Shown piece after piece: positions 34,011-45,437 of a stretch of DNA of 64,000 nucleotides. The stretch's first letter is position 1. Each line of letters begins with the position of its first letter. This DNA comes from Dama dama. Its lineage: Eukaryota; Chordata; Mammalia; Artiodactyla; Cervidae. The notes under the pieces are model-generated. The model saw nothing but the letters and a program-made list of their open reading frames with translations, searched no databases and was not told the DNA's origin. Both the position numbers and the translations under genes were made by a program. The stretch spans positions 26,952,501-27,016,500 of the forward strand of contig NC_083689.1 of assembly GCF_033118175.1 (NCBI RefSeq). The letters run 5' to 3'.

Positions 34011-35298
34011 CAGTATCAATCATCCTAATTAACTAATAACACCAATATTTATGTAACTAACATGCAAAAATATTGTGAAATGCTTTAATGGTAAATGATG
34101 GACCTCACACAGGCATACATAATAATTAACATAAATAATATGCAAAGTGATACATAAGTAAAAATTTATAAGCCTTTTTATTATCTATCTTAAAAAAAAC
34201 ACACAGGGGAAAAAACACAGTTGTTCAGAAGACAGAGGGCCCATAGCCTCTCGGTAGGTCCCTGTAGGGAAATAAAATTGCTCCTGCTTTCTCAGTGTTC
34301 TCGTAAACACACTAGCCCTCTGAGACTCTTTAGAGAACGTGAGAATTAGAACTGTAGCCATTCATGTAGTAAATTGCTTTGATTCAAAAGGATAATAAAA
34401 CTCTTATGTTGACAAGAAAAACCATGACAAGAGGTTCCTATGTTAAATCACCAACATGCCAGGAAGACTCAAACTATCATCTTTCTAGGTGTTTTCATTT
34501 AAAGAAAGAACGAGGCTGAGGAACTTGGAGTCAGCCTCTGGCTTTTAGAAAGATATTATTTACATACGAAAGGGATGGAGTAAGAAAACCCTTTAAGGAA
34601 ATGTGTAGACATCTATCTTCTTTCTACCACTTTATAAGCATAGAAATTTAATTTTCTTTTCTCCTTCCTTGCCCATGTATGAGTCTATCCACTTGTATAA
34701 GACAACCAACTTGGTTCTCATCTTGTCACTCCTGAGGTAGGGACTAGAGCAATGGGAGAATGAATCATTTATTATTTAGTGCAATGTATTTAATAGGAAG
34801 TCTATCTCTGATTCAGAATACCTCATACATATACATATTCATGTATGTATTCAGGATAAAATGAATACATGTCAATATTAAACATTCAAAAGTACTCAAA
34901 TAATTTTTTCTAATGAATAAAGGAAGCCAGATCTCCCTTCACAGTAAATTTACATTTTATTTTATCTAACAAAAGAAATAATTGTTATAAACACCCAAGA
35001 ATTTTGTTTTCCAATTACAAGTAGTTTTAACCATAATGGTTAAAACCAAAGACAATGGCATTAGACCTGGGGTGAGTTACTTCACAGGCCTCTGCATCCT
35101 TCTCTGTAATATGAGAACATTAATAGTTCATATCTAATAAGTTATTGGAGTCTTATATCAGATACCCAGCCATGTAAGTAAGCCTGGAGCCATATCCTCC
35201 AGTCTTTGACAGTTTTATTCCAATTGTGAGAGAACCTGAGCCAGAACCACACAGCTAAATGACTCCCAGATCTCTGATCATCAGAAACTATAAGAGAC
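34011..35298. other. Unrecognised DNA with a possible MIR
   Basis: No gene is supported. At about 35060-35160 the phrases gggtgagttacttcacaggc, cttctctgtaatatgagaac and aatagttcatatctaataag resemble the MIR core in forward orientation. Confidence 0.4.
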
Positions 35299-35581
35299 AA
35301 AGGAAATCAAACCTGAATAGGGAGGACTGATGCTGAAGCTGAAGCTCCAACACTTTGGAGACCTGATGCAAAGAGCTGACTCATTAGAAAAGACCCTGAT
35401 GCTGGGAAAGATAGAAGGCAGGAGAAAAAGGGGACAATGGAGGATGAGACGGCTGGATGGCATCACCAACTCAATGGACTTGAGTTTGAGCAAACTCCAG
35501 GAGATGGTGAAGGACAGGGAAGCCTGGTGTGCTGCAGTCCACAGGGTCGCAGAGTCAGACATAACTGAGAGACTGAACAAC
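35299..35581 (+). mobile_element. BovB LINE 3' end fragment, plus strand
   Basis: About 280 bases match the BovB C-terminus and 3' end: aaggaaatcaaacctgaata at the start, agctgactcattagaaaaga near 35375, tcaccaactcaatggacttg near 35463, and the end agacataactgagagactga near 35556. A strongly 5'-truncated insertion. The frame at 35330-35692 over it is the C-terminal BovB reading frame running on into flanking DNA. Confidence 0.93.
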
Positions 35582-36964
35582 CAAGTAAACATTCATTGTT
35601 TTAAGCTGCTAAAATTTGGTGTAACTTGCTACACAGGATTAAATAATACAGATACATTATATAAAGTCACTTGCATAATACTTGGCATATAGTCTAATAA
35701 ATGCTGGCCAATAGGAGCAGCAGCAGCTTCTACAGGGAACTAGTGTGATTACATGGCAGGGAGCTCATGAATACAAAGACAGGACCTTTTTGTATTTCAA
35801 AACAGAATAATCTAACTGCATAAGAGCCAAATATAATCTTCATAGTATGATAATAATTCAACCTCTATAAGCACAGAGATAGTGTAGATGCAATCAATCC
35901 CTATTCCAAAGGCAAAGAAAGTTAACAAGCTCTCACCTGACTCTCCCAAAGAATCCCTTCTCTCAAGTGGAATACTTTTCACCCACTCACAGAAAACCAA
36001 AAGAGAGACAGAGTCCCTTCTCAGGGAAAAAGAACAGGATTTCTCAGACCAAAGAGCTGCTTTCTTCTGTGACAGTGATAAAAACAGTAATGTATTATCT
36101 GAAGACAAAGATTTATGACATACACCAAATTTGTAGAGAAATCATGTTCCAGTCTCGTGATCTAGTAAGTTCAAATTGCCTTTTATGTGATAATAAGTTT
36201 ATATTTCATCAATACACATACAGTAACAAGTGGTAGGTTGCACGGGGTGGGTATGCAGAGGACAGAGACCAAACTGCAACTTGAAAATGATAATCCACAG
36301 GTCCACAATATTTCTCTATAGAATTATATGACAAAGTCAAAAGGAATACCCACCAGTCATTATCTGACTAGAACCCCAGGTTTGTAAAAGTGACTAGGAT
36401 GGATGAGCAATGTTTGAACATACGTCACTCTACTTTACAGTGGACCCTATCCATGTGATTGATCATCAGCGTCAAACAAATCTGCAATTGAATAATGAAT
36501 CTTCCATGCCTGGCGGTAGTAGGACCATAAGTAAGAAACATTTTTTTTGCTGTGTTTACTCATTTAGGAAATCATTTAATCTACCATGGTTATCTTCACT
36601 AGCCCAAAACAATACTCAACAAATCATACATTCTAACTGCCAAAAATATTACAATGCCTGACTTTTAGTCACTTTTTAAAGGAATATTTGTGATATATCT
36701 TTCTTACATGGGTAATCAAGTACTTTTGAAAACTGGTCCTAATCTAACTTTCTTACTATCATGTTACCTTATACATCTAGGTTAATGTAAATGATGTTCT
36801 TAATTATCGTGCTCTACCTGAGTTAAGTTCAGTTCTGCCAGTTTAAAGACCACCCATGTTTCAAGAATGCCACATTCCACCTCTGAATTGCCATAGCATT
36901 TTCTCTGAAATCAGCAAACTATAACTGCTAAGACTACAATGCAGAAAATCTGTTGGAATTGACC
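35582..36964. other. Unrecognised DNA with one suggestive open frame
   Basis: Frames at 35888-36118 (76 codons, charged and serine-rich) and 35967-36236 on plus, and 35812-36108 on minus, overlap one another. None shows a family motif or good splice context, so I treat them as chance or as part of an unrecognised old repeat. The rest holds nothing I can name. Confidence 0.35.
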
Positions 36965-37911
36965 AAAAACAGCTACTAGAAGTAATGAGTGATTTGGTAA
37001 AGGTTCAGGATATAAGATCAACATTTTAAAAGGCAATTGTGTTTATATTTTAACAACAGACAATCAGAAATAGAAATAAAAAGATAGTATTATTTACAAT
37101 ACATCAAGAGTACGACACTCTGTGGGATAAAATGAACAATAGATGTTTAAGACTTAAACACTAAAAGTACCAAACACTGACATATTCTGGGTCAGAAGAC
37201 TCAATATTATCGAACATAAATTCTTTCCAAATTTATTCAATAAGTTCAATTTAATCCCAACAAAAATGCCAGCAAGATGTTTTTAAAACTGATAAGCTAA
37301 TTCTAACATTTATATAGAAATTCAAAGGCCCTACAATTAGTCAAAACAATTTTCAAAACAACAAAGTTGGAAGATGACCTTTACCTGATTTCAGGACATC
37401 TGGTAGTCCAGACATTATGGTATTTGTGTCAAGCTCAAAAATATATCAATGGATCTAAAAAGAATCTTCAGAAAGAGACCACACATAGATGGACAACTGA
37501 TTTTCTTAAAAGGTACAAATGAAACCCAACAGAGAAAGAACAAGTCTTTCAACTTATGGTGTTGCATATGTTGGCTATCTATATGCAATGAACTTCAATC
37601 CATACCTTGAACACTATACAAAAATCTACTCAAAATCGGATCACAGATGTAAATGTAAAACCTAGAAGAAAACAGCAGAGAATCTTTGTGACATGGTTCT
37701 GGCAAAGATTTCTTAAGTATGACACCAAAAACATGATTCAGAAAAGAAAAAAATTGATAAATGGAACATCATCAAAATTAAAAACGTTTGCATTGTGAAA
37801 CAAACTGTTAAGGGAACAAAAATATAAGGCAAAGACTAAGGAGGAAAGATTTTAATTCATATATCTGATAAAACATTCTATCTAGCATAAAGAATTCACA
37901 AAACTCAAAGA
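36965..37911 (+). mobile_element. Old L1 (L1M-type) ORF2 fragment, plus strand
   Basis: Fits the reverse-transcriptase C-terminal side and the following region of ORF2: ggttcaggatataagatcaa near 37003, aatttaatcccaacaaaaat near 37248, cagatgtaaatgtaaaacct near 37643, ggaacatcatcaaaattaaa near 37762. The frame has many breaks; a 63-codon piece at 37607-37798 is part of it. Confidence 0.75.
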
Positions 37912-37970
37912 GGAAATCCTTAAAACAATTTTATTTTATTTTATTTTTGGAAATCCTTAAAACAATTTTA
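37912..37970. repeat. 37-bp local duplication
   Basis: The 22-base phrase starting ggaaatccttaaaacaattt occurs at 37912-37933 and 37949-37970, identical, separated by a short attttattttatttt spacer. It lies at the end of the old L1. It is a local duplication, not clearly a target-site duplication. Confidence 0.85.
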
Positions 37971-40182
37971 AAATTTGAAATATAATCATCAGAGAGCATA
38001 TGTGTCATCATAGAAATCACACACATAAATGGCAGAGTGAAATGAAAGTCTTTGACAAAGAAGGGAACAGCAACAGGCAAGCACATAGGAATTGAGTTTA
38101 CAAGCACAAGTTGTCATTAGTAGAAAATAATAAGTAATTAAAGTGAAGCAGAGAAAACAGTTGAAATATTAAAAATCCATTCAGCTACATGAATACTTTT
38201 GTAATATGAGACTGTCAAGAGAGAGGCTGAGGGATCTATAATCTCCAGAGTTGTTTCAAGCAAAGAGGTGACACCTGTCTACCAGAGGGAACAATTAAAA
38301 AGTAATGATATCAGTGCTGCCCATCCACCATGTAAAATGAGGCTCTTAAGAAAACTTACATGTCTCAAATGATTCTACATTTATTCACAAGTGACACCTC
38401 TCTTGCACTTTAGAGAATCTCAGGTCTCATTGGTTGAGCCATGATGAATCAAATCAGCTTCTGATGGATGGATGCCTGTAATGCTGTCTGTGTTTCTCTA
38501 GATGGTGGAGAAATGATTCAGCAGTAAGTACTAGTCTCTGAGTATAAAAAGAGCTGAGTGAAGTGTTCCTCTTTTCCAAAGCAAAATCTATTAAGCAACA
38601 GGTATTTATCTCTCTTTTTAATCCCCTCTTTTTCTCAACTACTAACAATGTTAACGTTTGACTGAGGAAGACAGAATGCCATTTTAATGGTGTCCATTTT
38701 AAATGAAATTATCACCTGACTTTATGACTCATATTAAAGTACAAAACTGGATTAGTAATTTTCAAATTCTTTTCGCCTCATCAGTAAATGGTTCTGTATA
38801 AAACTGATGATCCCATGGTAGTGAAAATAAACATCACCATTCAGTATTCAAAACAAGTACTATGTGAGTTAAGACTGACCCACCATTGAATGTGAAAAAA
38901 AAATTTTTAAAGTTTACTTACTATTTAAACTGCTTTAAAGTGAGTGGTTAACTGTATATCAGATCTAGTTGGTGAAGATTTTAGGGCCCAAGTCCAAATT
39001 TCCTAATATTTCAAGGCCTGGGGTTTTAGACAGTACTTACACAGTGTCAACATTTAGGGGTAGATATATATAAGAATAATAGAATTGGAATTCCAAGAGT
39101 TGGACACAAAGTAAGGGGTTTACAAAATGAGAAAGACAAAATCTGTTAAAGAATGTATAAAAGGGAACGTTGAATGTTTTACACAGCGTGGTAGCCTTAT
39201 TAAAGTCCAAGCAATTCAGTTACATTTAGTATGTTTCATGATATTTACTCATAATCTAGTATAAGTTCAGTGTAAAATTTCTGAGGGTAAAGCTAGGTGT
39301 CATACATAAAGTGAAAGAATTCTCTTTCCAGGTGTATAAGTGAGAAATCTTGTGAACCAAACTTTATGAAGTAAGAGAACATATTTTATTTTTAAGTAAT
39401 TAGTGGTACTAATGAAATGTCAACCCAAGGAAGTGGTAGAAAAGGTCTTACATAGGGGCTTACCAAAAATGAAGTCACTAGGACATTGATGAAGAAAGTG
39501 CTGGTTTATTCTGGAATTGATGATGATGATGACAATATGACTGAAAGAGTGCTAACTTAGATTCGTATACAATCATAAGATTAGGGAAACGATGTCTACA
39601 CAAAACTTACTTCACAAAATGTGAGCAGAGATGACCTCCACTATCATTCTACGAGAAATAGATTTACCTTCCTCTCTTCAGATTATGGTAAAAAAATTCC
39701 TAAATACATATCCATGCAATTAATATTTTAAGTTTTGGGTACAGGCAGTCAGTAAACATCATTAGCTTCTAATACAGAAATCCATGCATGTGTGGTAAGT
39801 CTATGTTTTCAACAGCATGGCTACCACTTTCAAAACCTTGCTCAGAACTCTTAACTATTTCCTACAGAGAATGGTCCACCTTAATCCTGTACACAGATTT
39901 GTGTATTTGTCTCTGTGTGCAGTCTAGGGGCCTGTGATTCCATTTCCTAACAGTGAAACGCAAGTCCACACACTCAAGAGGGCACAGCAGATCAGAAAGT
40001 TCACCTAAACCTCATTCAATGACATAAACAACGAAGACGGCAAAAGAGAAAAGGCTTATTGGAAGTAAATGATAATTTGAACCTTCAGTTTTACAGATTT
40101 TTTTTCTCTATGTAGTCCCAACAAACATCTAGACTTTTTTTCTTTTCTTTTTGGAAAAGATGGGGCACTCTGTTTAATAATG
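37971..40182. other. Unrecognised AT-rich DNA
   Basis: No repeat, RNA gene or exon is recognised. The longest frame, 64 codons on minus at 38454-38648, shows no known motif. Confidence 0.45.
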
Positions 40183-40253
40183 GAGAAGGGCATGGCAACT
40201 CACTCCAGTATTCTTGCCTAGAGAATCCATGGACAGAGGAGCCTGGTTGGCTG
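40183..40253 (+). mobile_element. Bov-tA SINE middle fragment, plus strand
   Basis: Only the central part is present: tggagaagggcatggcaact, cactccagtattcttgccta and catggacagaggagcctggt. Both ends are missing, so this is a deletion relic. Confidence 0.85.
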
Positions 40254-41012
40254 AAACTAACATTTCATTTCTGTTTAACAAAAACCAAAACATTTTGTCT
40301 TAAGGATTATTAGTGTTACACCCGCCATATGCGCTACATTTCTTTGGTATTGGATATATTACTGAGTAGCAATAGCTCGTTAGCCTCTGTTCAGTTCAGT
40401 TGCTCAGTCTTGTATGACTCTTTGAGACCCCATGGACTGCAGCACACCAGGCCTCCCTGTCCATCACCACCTCCCGGAGTTTACTCAAACTCATGTCCAT
40501 TGAGTTGGTGATGACATCCAACCATCTCATTCTCTGTCATCCCCTTTTCCTCCTGCCTTCAATCCTTCCCAGGATCAGGGTGTTTTCCAGTGAGTCTGTT
40601 CTTCACATCAGGTGGCCAAAGTATTGGAGTTTCAGCTTCAACATCAGTCTTTCCAATGAATATTTAGGACTGACTTCCTTTAGTATAGACTGGTTGGATC
40701 TCCTTGCAGTCCAGGGGACTCTCAAGTGTCTTCTTCAACACCACAGTGCAAAAGCATCAGTTCTTTGGTGCTCAGCTTTCTTTATAGTCCAACTCTCACA
40801 TCCATACATGATTACTGGAAAAACCATAGCCTTAACTAGATGAACCTTTGTTGGCAAAGTAATGTCTCTGCTTTTTAATATGCTGTCTAGGTTGGTCACA
40901 ACTTTTATTCCAAGGAGAAAGCGTCTTTTAATTTCATGGCTGCAATCACCATCTGCAGTGATTTTGGAGCCCCCCAAAATAAAGTCTGCCACTGTTGCCA
41001 CTGTTTCCCCAT

Positions 41013-42077
41013 CTATGAAGTGATGAGACCAGATTCCATGGTCTTTGTTTCCTGAATGTTGAGCTTTAAGCCACCTTTTTCACTCTCCTCTTTCACTTTC
41101 ATCAAGAGGCTCTTTAGTTCTTCTTCACTTTCTGCCATAAGGGTGGTACCATCTGCACATCTGAGGTAATTGATATTTCTCCCAGCAATCTTGATTCCAG
41201 CTTGTGTTTCCTCCAGCCCAGCATTTCTCATGATGTACTCTGCATATAAGTTAAATAAGCAGGGTGACAATATACGTCACCCTGCACATAAGTTAAATAA
41301 GCAAGGTGACAAAGCCTTGACGTACTCCTTTTCCTATTTGGAGCCAGTCTGTTGTTCTATGTTCAGTTCTAACTGTTGCTTCCTGACCTGCATACAGATT
41401 TCTCAAGAGGGAGGTCAGGTGTCTGCTATTCCCATCTCTTGAAGAATTTTTCACAGTTTGTTGTTATCTGCACAGTCAAAGGCTTTGACATAGTCAATAA
41501 AGCAGAAATAGATGTTTTTCTGGAACTCTCTTGCTTTTTCGATGATCCAGCAGATGTTGGCAATTTGATCTCTGGTTCCTCTGCCTTTTCTAAAACCAGC
41601 TTGAACATCTGGAAGTTCACAGTTCACGTATTGCTGAAGCCTGGCTTGGAGAATTTTGAGCATCACTTTACTAGCGTGTGAGATGAGTGCAATTGCACAG
41701 TAGTTTGAACATTGTTTGGCACTGCCTTTCTTAGGGATTGGAATGAAAACTGACCTTTTCCAGTCCTGTGGCCACTGCTGAGTTTTCCAAATTTCCTGGC
41801 TTATTGAGTGCAGCACTTTCACGGCATCATCTTTTGTGATTTGAAATAGCTCAACTGGAATTCCAACACCTCCATTAGTTTTGTTCGTAGTGATGCTTCC
41901 TAAGGCCCACTTGACTTCACATTCCAGGATGTCTAGCTCTAGGTGAGTGATCACACCATCATCGTTATCTGGGTCGTGAAGATCTTTCTTGTACAGTTCT
42001 GTGTATTCTTGCCACCTCTTCTTAATATCTTCTGCTTCTGTTATGTCCATACCATTTCTGTCCTTTATTGAGCCCAT
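41013..42077 (-). pseudogene. BovB reverse-transcriptase remnant (long frame)
   Basis: The minus-strand frame at 41451-42077 runs 208 codons without a stop. It covers the start of the reverse transcriptase: SVFIPIPKKGSAKQCSNYC, then LPDVQAGFRKGRGTRDQIAN, then CFIDYVKAFDCADNNKL (motif A). The next frame (41013-41270) holds MSPCLFNLYAEYIMRNAG and the catalytic box, which reads CADG instead of YADD at 41148-41159 (plus strand). The two frames are separated by damage at 41270-41450 that includes a 42-bp duplication. The copy is therefore dead. Confidence 0.9.
41241..41312. repeat. Duplication with inverted spacer inside BovB
   Basis: A 30-base unit starting tgcatataagttaaataagc (41241-41270) recurs as tgcacataagttaaataagc (41283-41312), with two differences and a 42-base period. 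The spacer contains gtcaccc, the reverse complement of gggtgac in the unit. Normal BovB has a single copy, so this arose in this copy, perhaps by template switching. Confidence 0.85.
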
Positions 42078-42439
42078 CTTTGCATGAAATGTTCCCTTGG
42101 TATCTCTAATTTTTTTGAAGAAATCTTATCCTTTCCCATTCTGTTCTTTTCTTCTATTTCTTTGCACTGATCATTGAGGAAGGCTTTCTTATCTCTCCTT
42201 GCTATTCTTTGGAATTCTGCATTCAAATGGGTATATCTTTACTTTCCTCCTTTGCTTTTTGCTTCTCTTCTTTTCACAGCTATTTGTAAGGCCTCCTCAG
42301 ACAGCCATTTTGCTTTTTTGCATTTCTTTTTCTTGGTGATGGTATTGCTCCCTGTCTCCTGTACAATGTCATGAACTTCCATCCATAGATCCTCTGTAGG
42401 CTACAGAAATCTACAGATACTGCATTAGTCTACTACAGA

Positions 42440-42600
42440 GAAAGGTTAGCCCTTCTGGTAAAGACAGACACACAGACACATGTACATACATATATATATA
42501 TACATAGATACAACACAAATACATAGACACAGGCATATACATCTACATATACCCACATGCACAAACACATATACACATATACCCACACGCCCGTCTGTGG
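42440..42600. repeat. CA/TA-rich microsatellite
   Basis: A run of ACAC, ACAT and TATA motifs (agacacacagacacatgtac, a (TA)n core near 42490, then acacatatacacatataccc) makes an imperfect microsatellite of about 150 bases. It is expected to vary in length. Confidence 0.8.
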
Positions 42601-44284
42601 TTTAAACTGATCATGGGTTAAAACACATAGGGAAGTGAACTCCAAACCTGTTAGTTTCAAGGACAACACTAGGAGTGAGAAGTATGTTTACCCTTCTTCT
42701 AGGATGCTTAGTGAAGTCAGGCCTGAAATTGGAAGGAAAAATAAGCTATAGGCAGCAGACTGCCTACCTGAGAAGAAATGATTCAGGAGTATATGAAAAT
42801 ATGATGTAGAGATACTGAACACACTCTTGATTTCCTGCAGCTTATTCTGGGCCAATCAGTAGCCCTAAAATCAAGACACAAAATTATGATGATTCCTTTT
42901 ATAACTTGGGAAGCCTGATATAGAAAAAAATTTGATGCATTTTTAAGAATGAAAATTTTACTAGGCAGTGTTTTTTCTTATAAATTAGTATTTTAAAAAA
43001 TAAAAATTCACTACTCATCTGGAGAGAATTACTCCTCACTGGAAAAGTATTTTCTACTCTAATAATTTTGAAATTGTGCCTGCATGTGGCATCAGAGTCG
43101 TATACAATGTTCCATGTCAAATCTATTATGAAATATAAGAAAGGAGCAAGAAATACTGTTAAACAAGAATCAGTATTCTGAACTCTCATGCCTCAAATCA
43201 TCTTTAGTCCCCTGAAGACATTTTTAATCACCAAGGGACATTAGTAAGATTGTTGACTGAAACCTCTAAGCAGTAAAGCTGGAAATAAATGACTAAAGTC
43301 TGGCTTGCATTCTCTTCATTGCTCGAGTTATCATTTATCACACCTATGTGGGGACCTAGTAGTTCATCTTCTCTTGATGGTATCTATAAATATAAAGATG
43401 TTAAGAGATTCTTAGGGAGCATGTTTATGAGGTAATATAAACTGTTTGTAAAAACATCCTACATATATTATTTCAATTGCACTTTTTTTTCCCTCCACAG
43501 TGACTTTATCCCACTTAGAAGATACCTATTTCTTTAGGTTCATTTACACTAATGGACACAAAATGGGGTGAAGCCAGGTTACAAAAGCTAGCAATAGACT
43601 GCTGTCTTCAGGTTATCTACAGTACGTGTTCAGTGGAGGAGCTAAGTAGACTCTCATTCGCCTTTGAAAGTCAGTTGCTCATCTCTGAGACAGAAAATTT
43701 CTTAATCATGGGCTCAGTATCACTTATGTCAACATCCAGGAGAAATTTATGCTGGGAATAAACTAAAAGTTACTTGACACATTTTTAGACAGGGTGGACT
43801 CCTTCCCATATCATAATGAGGTATGATGACCCCTAAAAATTTAAAGTTGGCATTTAACAAATGTCTAAGTATATTTTTGCAGATATCTACCACTTACTTT
43901 GACCAAGATTTTATAGGAAAACAAAAGAATTTGCAATGTGGAATTTTCTCTTGGACATTGATTTTCACAAGTCTTATTACCTGTTAAAAAGTTTCTATAA
44001 ACTCATATTGGCTATGACATAACAATAAATATCAAGAAATAAGAAAATTCACTGACTTTCTGAAAGAGAACAGGCTTATAAAATTTTTGAGCTGAAATTT
44101 CTTTAGAGACCCCTGGACCCAACTTCTTTTTTGTGTGTGTAGAGGCTGATACTGTGGACCTCGCAGCCTGAGCACACCAGTGGACAGGACTCAGGCTGTA
44201 TGGCCTCCAGTGCAACATATGACTTCTATAGCTCACTGACTCCAGGAAAGGAGCCGAGTGGTGTGTGACTCCAAAAACTTACAG
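42601..44284. other. Unrecognised DNA
   Basis: No repeat family, RNA gene or exon is recognised. Frames of 96 codons (42899-43189 minus) and 69 codons (43552-43761 plus) have no recognised motif. The stretch ends at the target-site duplication of the L1 described next. Confidence 0.4.
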
Positions 44285-44660
44285 ATGCTGGTTCTTGTTT
44301 TTTTTTTTTTTTGTATTTCAGTATCTTTATTTATTTAATTTTTTTATTATATTGTATTGGTTTTTGCCAAAAACTGACATGAATCAGCCATGGATTTACA
44401 TGTGTTCCCCATCCTGATCCCCCCTCCCACCTCCCTCTCCATCCCATCCCTCTGGGTCTTCCCAGTGTACCAGCCCTGAGCACTTGCCTCATGCATCCAG
44501 CCTGGGCTGGTGATCTGTTTCACCCTTGATAGTATACTTGTTTCAATGCTGTTCTCTCTGAACATCCCACCCTTGCATTCTCCCACAGAGTTCAAAAGTC
44601 TGTTCTGTACATCCGTGTCTCTTTTTCTGTTTTGCATATAGGGTTATCGTTACCATCTTT

Positions 44661-45437
44661 TTAAATTCCACATATATGCGTTAGTATACTGTATTGGTGT
44701 TTATCTTTCTGGCTTACTTCACTCTGTATAATGGGCTCCAGTTTCATCCATCTCATTAGAACTGATTCAAATGAATTCTTTTTAATGGCTGAGTAATATT
44801 CCATGGTGTATATGTACCACAGCTTCCTTATCCATTCATTTGCTGATGGGCATCTAGGTTGCTTCCATGTCCTGGCTATTATAAACAGTGCTGCGATGAA
44901 CATTGGGGTATACGTGTCTCTTTCTATTCTGGTTTCCGTGGTGTGTGTGCCCAAGAGTGGTATTGCTGGGTCATATGGCAGTTCTATTTCCAGTTTTTTA
45001 AGGAATCTCCACACTGTTCTCCATAGTGGCTGTACTAGTTTGTGTTCCCACCAACAGTGTAAGAGGGTTCCCTTTTCTCCACACCCTCTCCAGCATTGAT
45101 TGCTTGTAGACTTTTGGATAGTAGCCATTCTGACTGGCGTATAATGGTACCTCATTGAGGTTTTGATTTGCATTTCTCTGATAATGAGTGATGTTGAGCA
45201 TCTTTTCATGTGTTTGTTAGCCATCTGTATGTCTTTGGAGAAATGTCTGTTTATTTCTTTGGCCCATTTTTTGATTGGGTCATTTATTTTTCTGATATTG
45301 AGCTTCAGGAGTTGCTTGTATATTTTTGAGATTAATCCTTTGTCTGTTTCTTCATTTGCTATTATTTTCTCCCCTTCTGAAGGCTGTCTTTTCACCTTAC
45401 TTATAGTTCCGTTTGTTGTGCAAAAGTTTTTAAGTTT
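44661..45437 (-). pseudogene. L1 ORF2 C-terminal segment, uninterrupted
   Basis: About 259 codons read without a stop to the natural end (...QYSILTHICGI). It covers the C-terminal domain of ORF2p, including the cysteine-rich motif CWRGCGEKGTLLHCWWEH. The usual motif is CX3CX7HX4C; here the last cysteine is histidine (codon at 45042-45044, plus strand). It is separated from the rest of ORF2 by the inversion, so it cannot be translated as part of a whole protein. The frame runs a few codons into the inverted piece (MKPSGPG), which is not genuine L1 sequence in that order. Confidence 0.92.

Larger units (their letters stand above)
40389..42395 (-). mobile_element. BovB LINE, longest copy in the window, minus strand
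   Basis: The plus strand opens with the complement of the BovB 3' end (ttcagttcagttgctcagtc near 40391) and runs about 2 kb back to roughly 42395, beyond the reverse transcriptase into the linker after the endonuclease domain. The full element is about 3.2 kb, so the endonuclease is missing. A small internal duplication at 41241-41312 is listed separately. No target-site duplication is evident. Confidence 0.95.

Noticed and set aside
35888..36118. 76-codon charged, protein-like frame
   Set aside because: It overlaps longer frames on both strands, shows no family motif and lacks convincing splice signals.
42433..42669. 78-codon minus-strand frame rich in Val, Tyr and Cys
   Set aside because: It is a translation of the CA/TA microsatellite.
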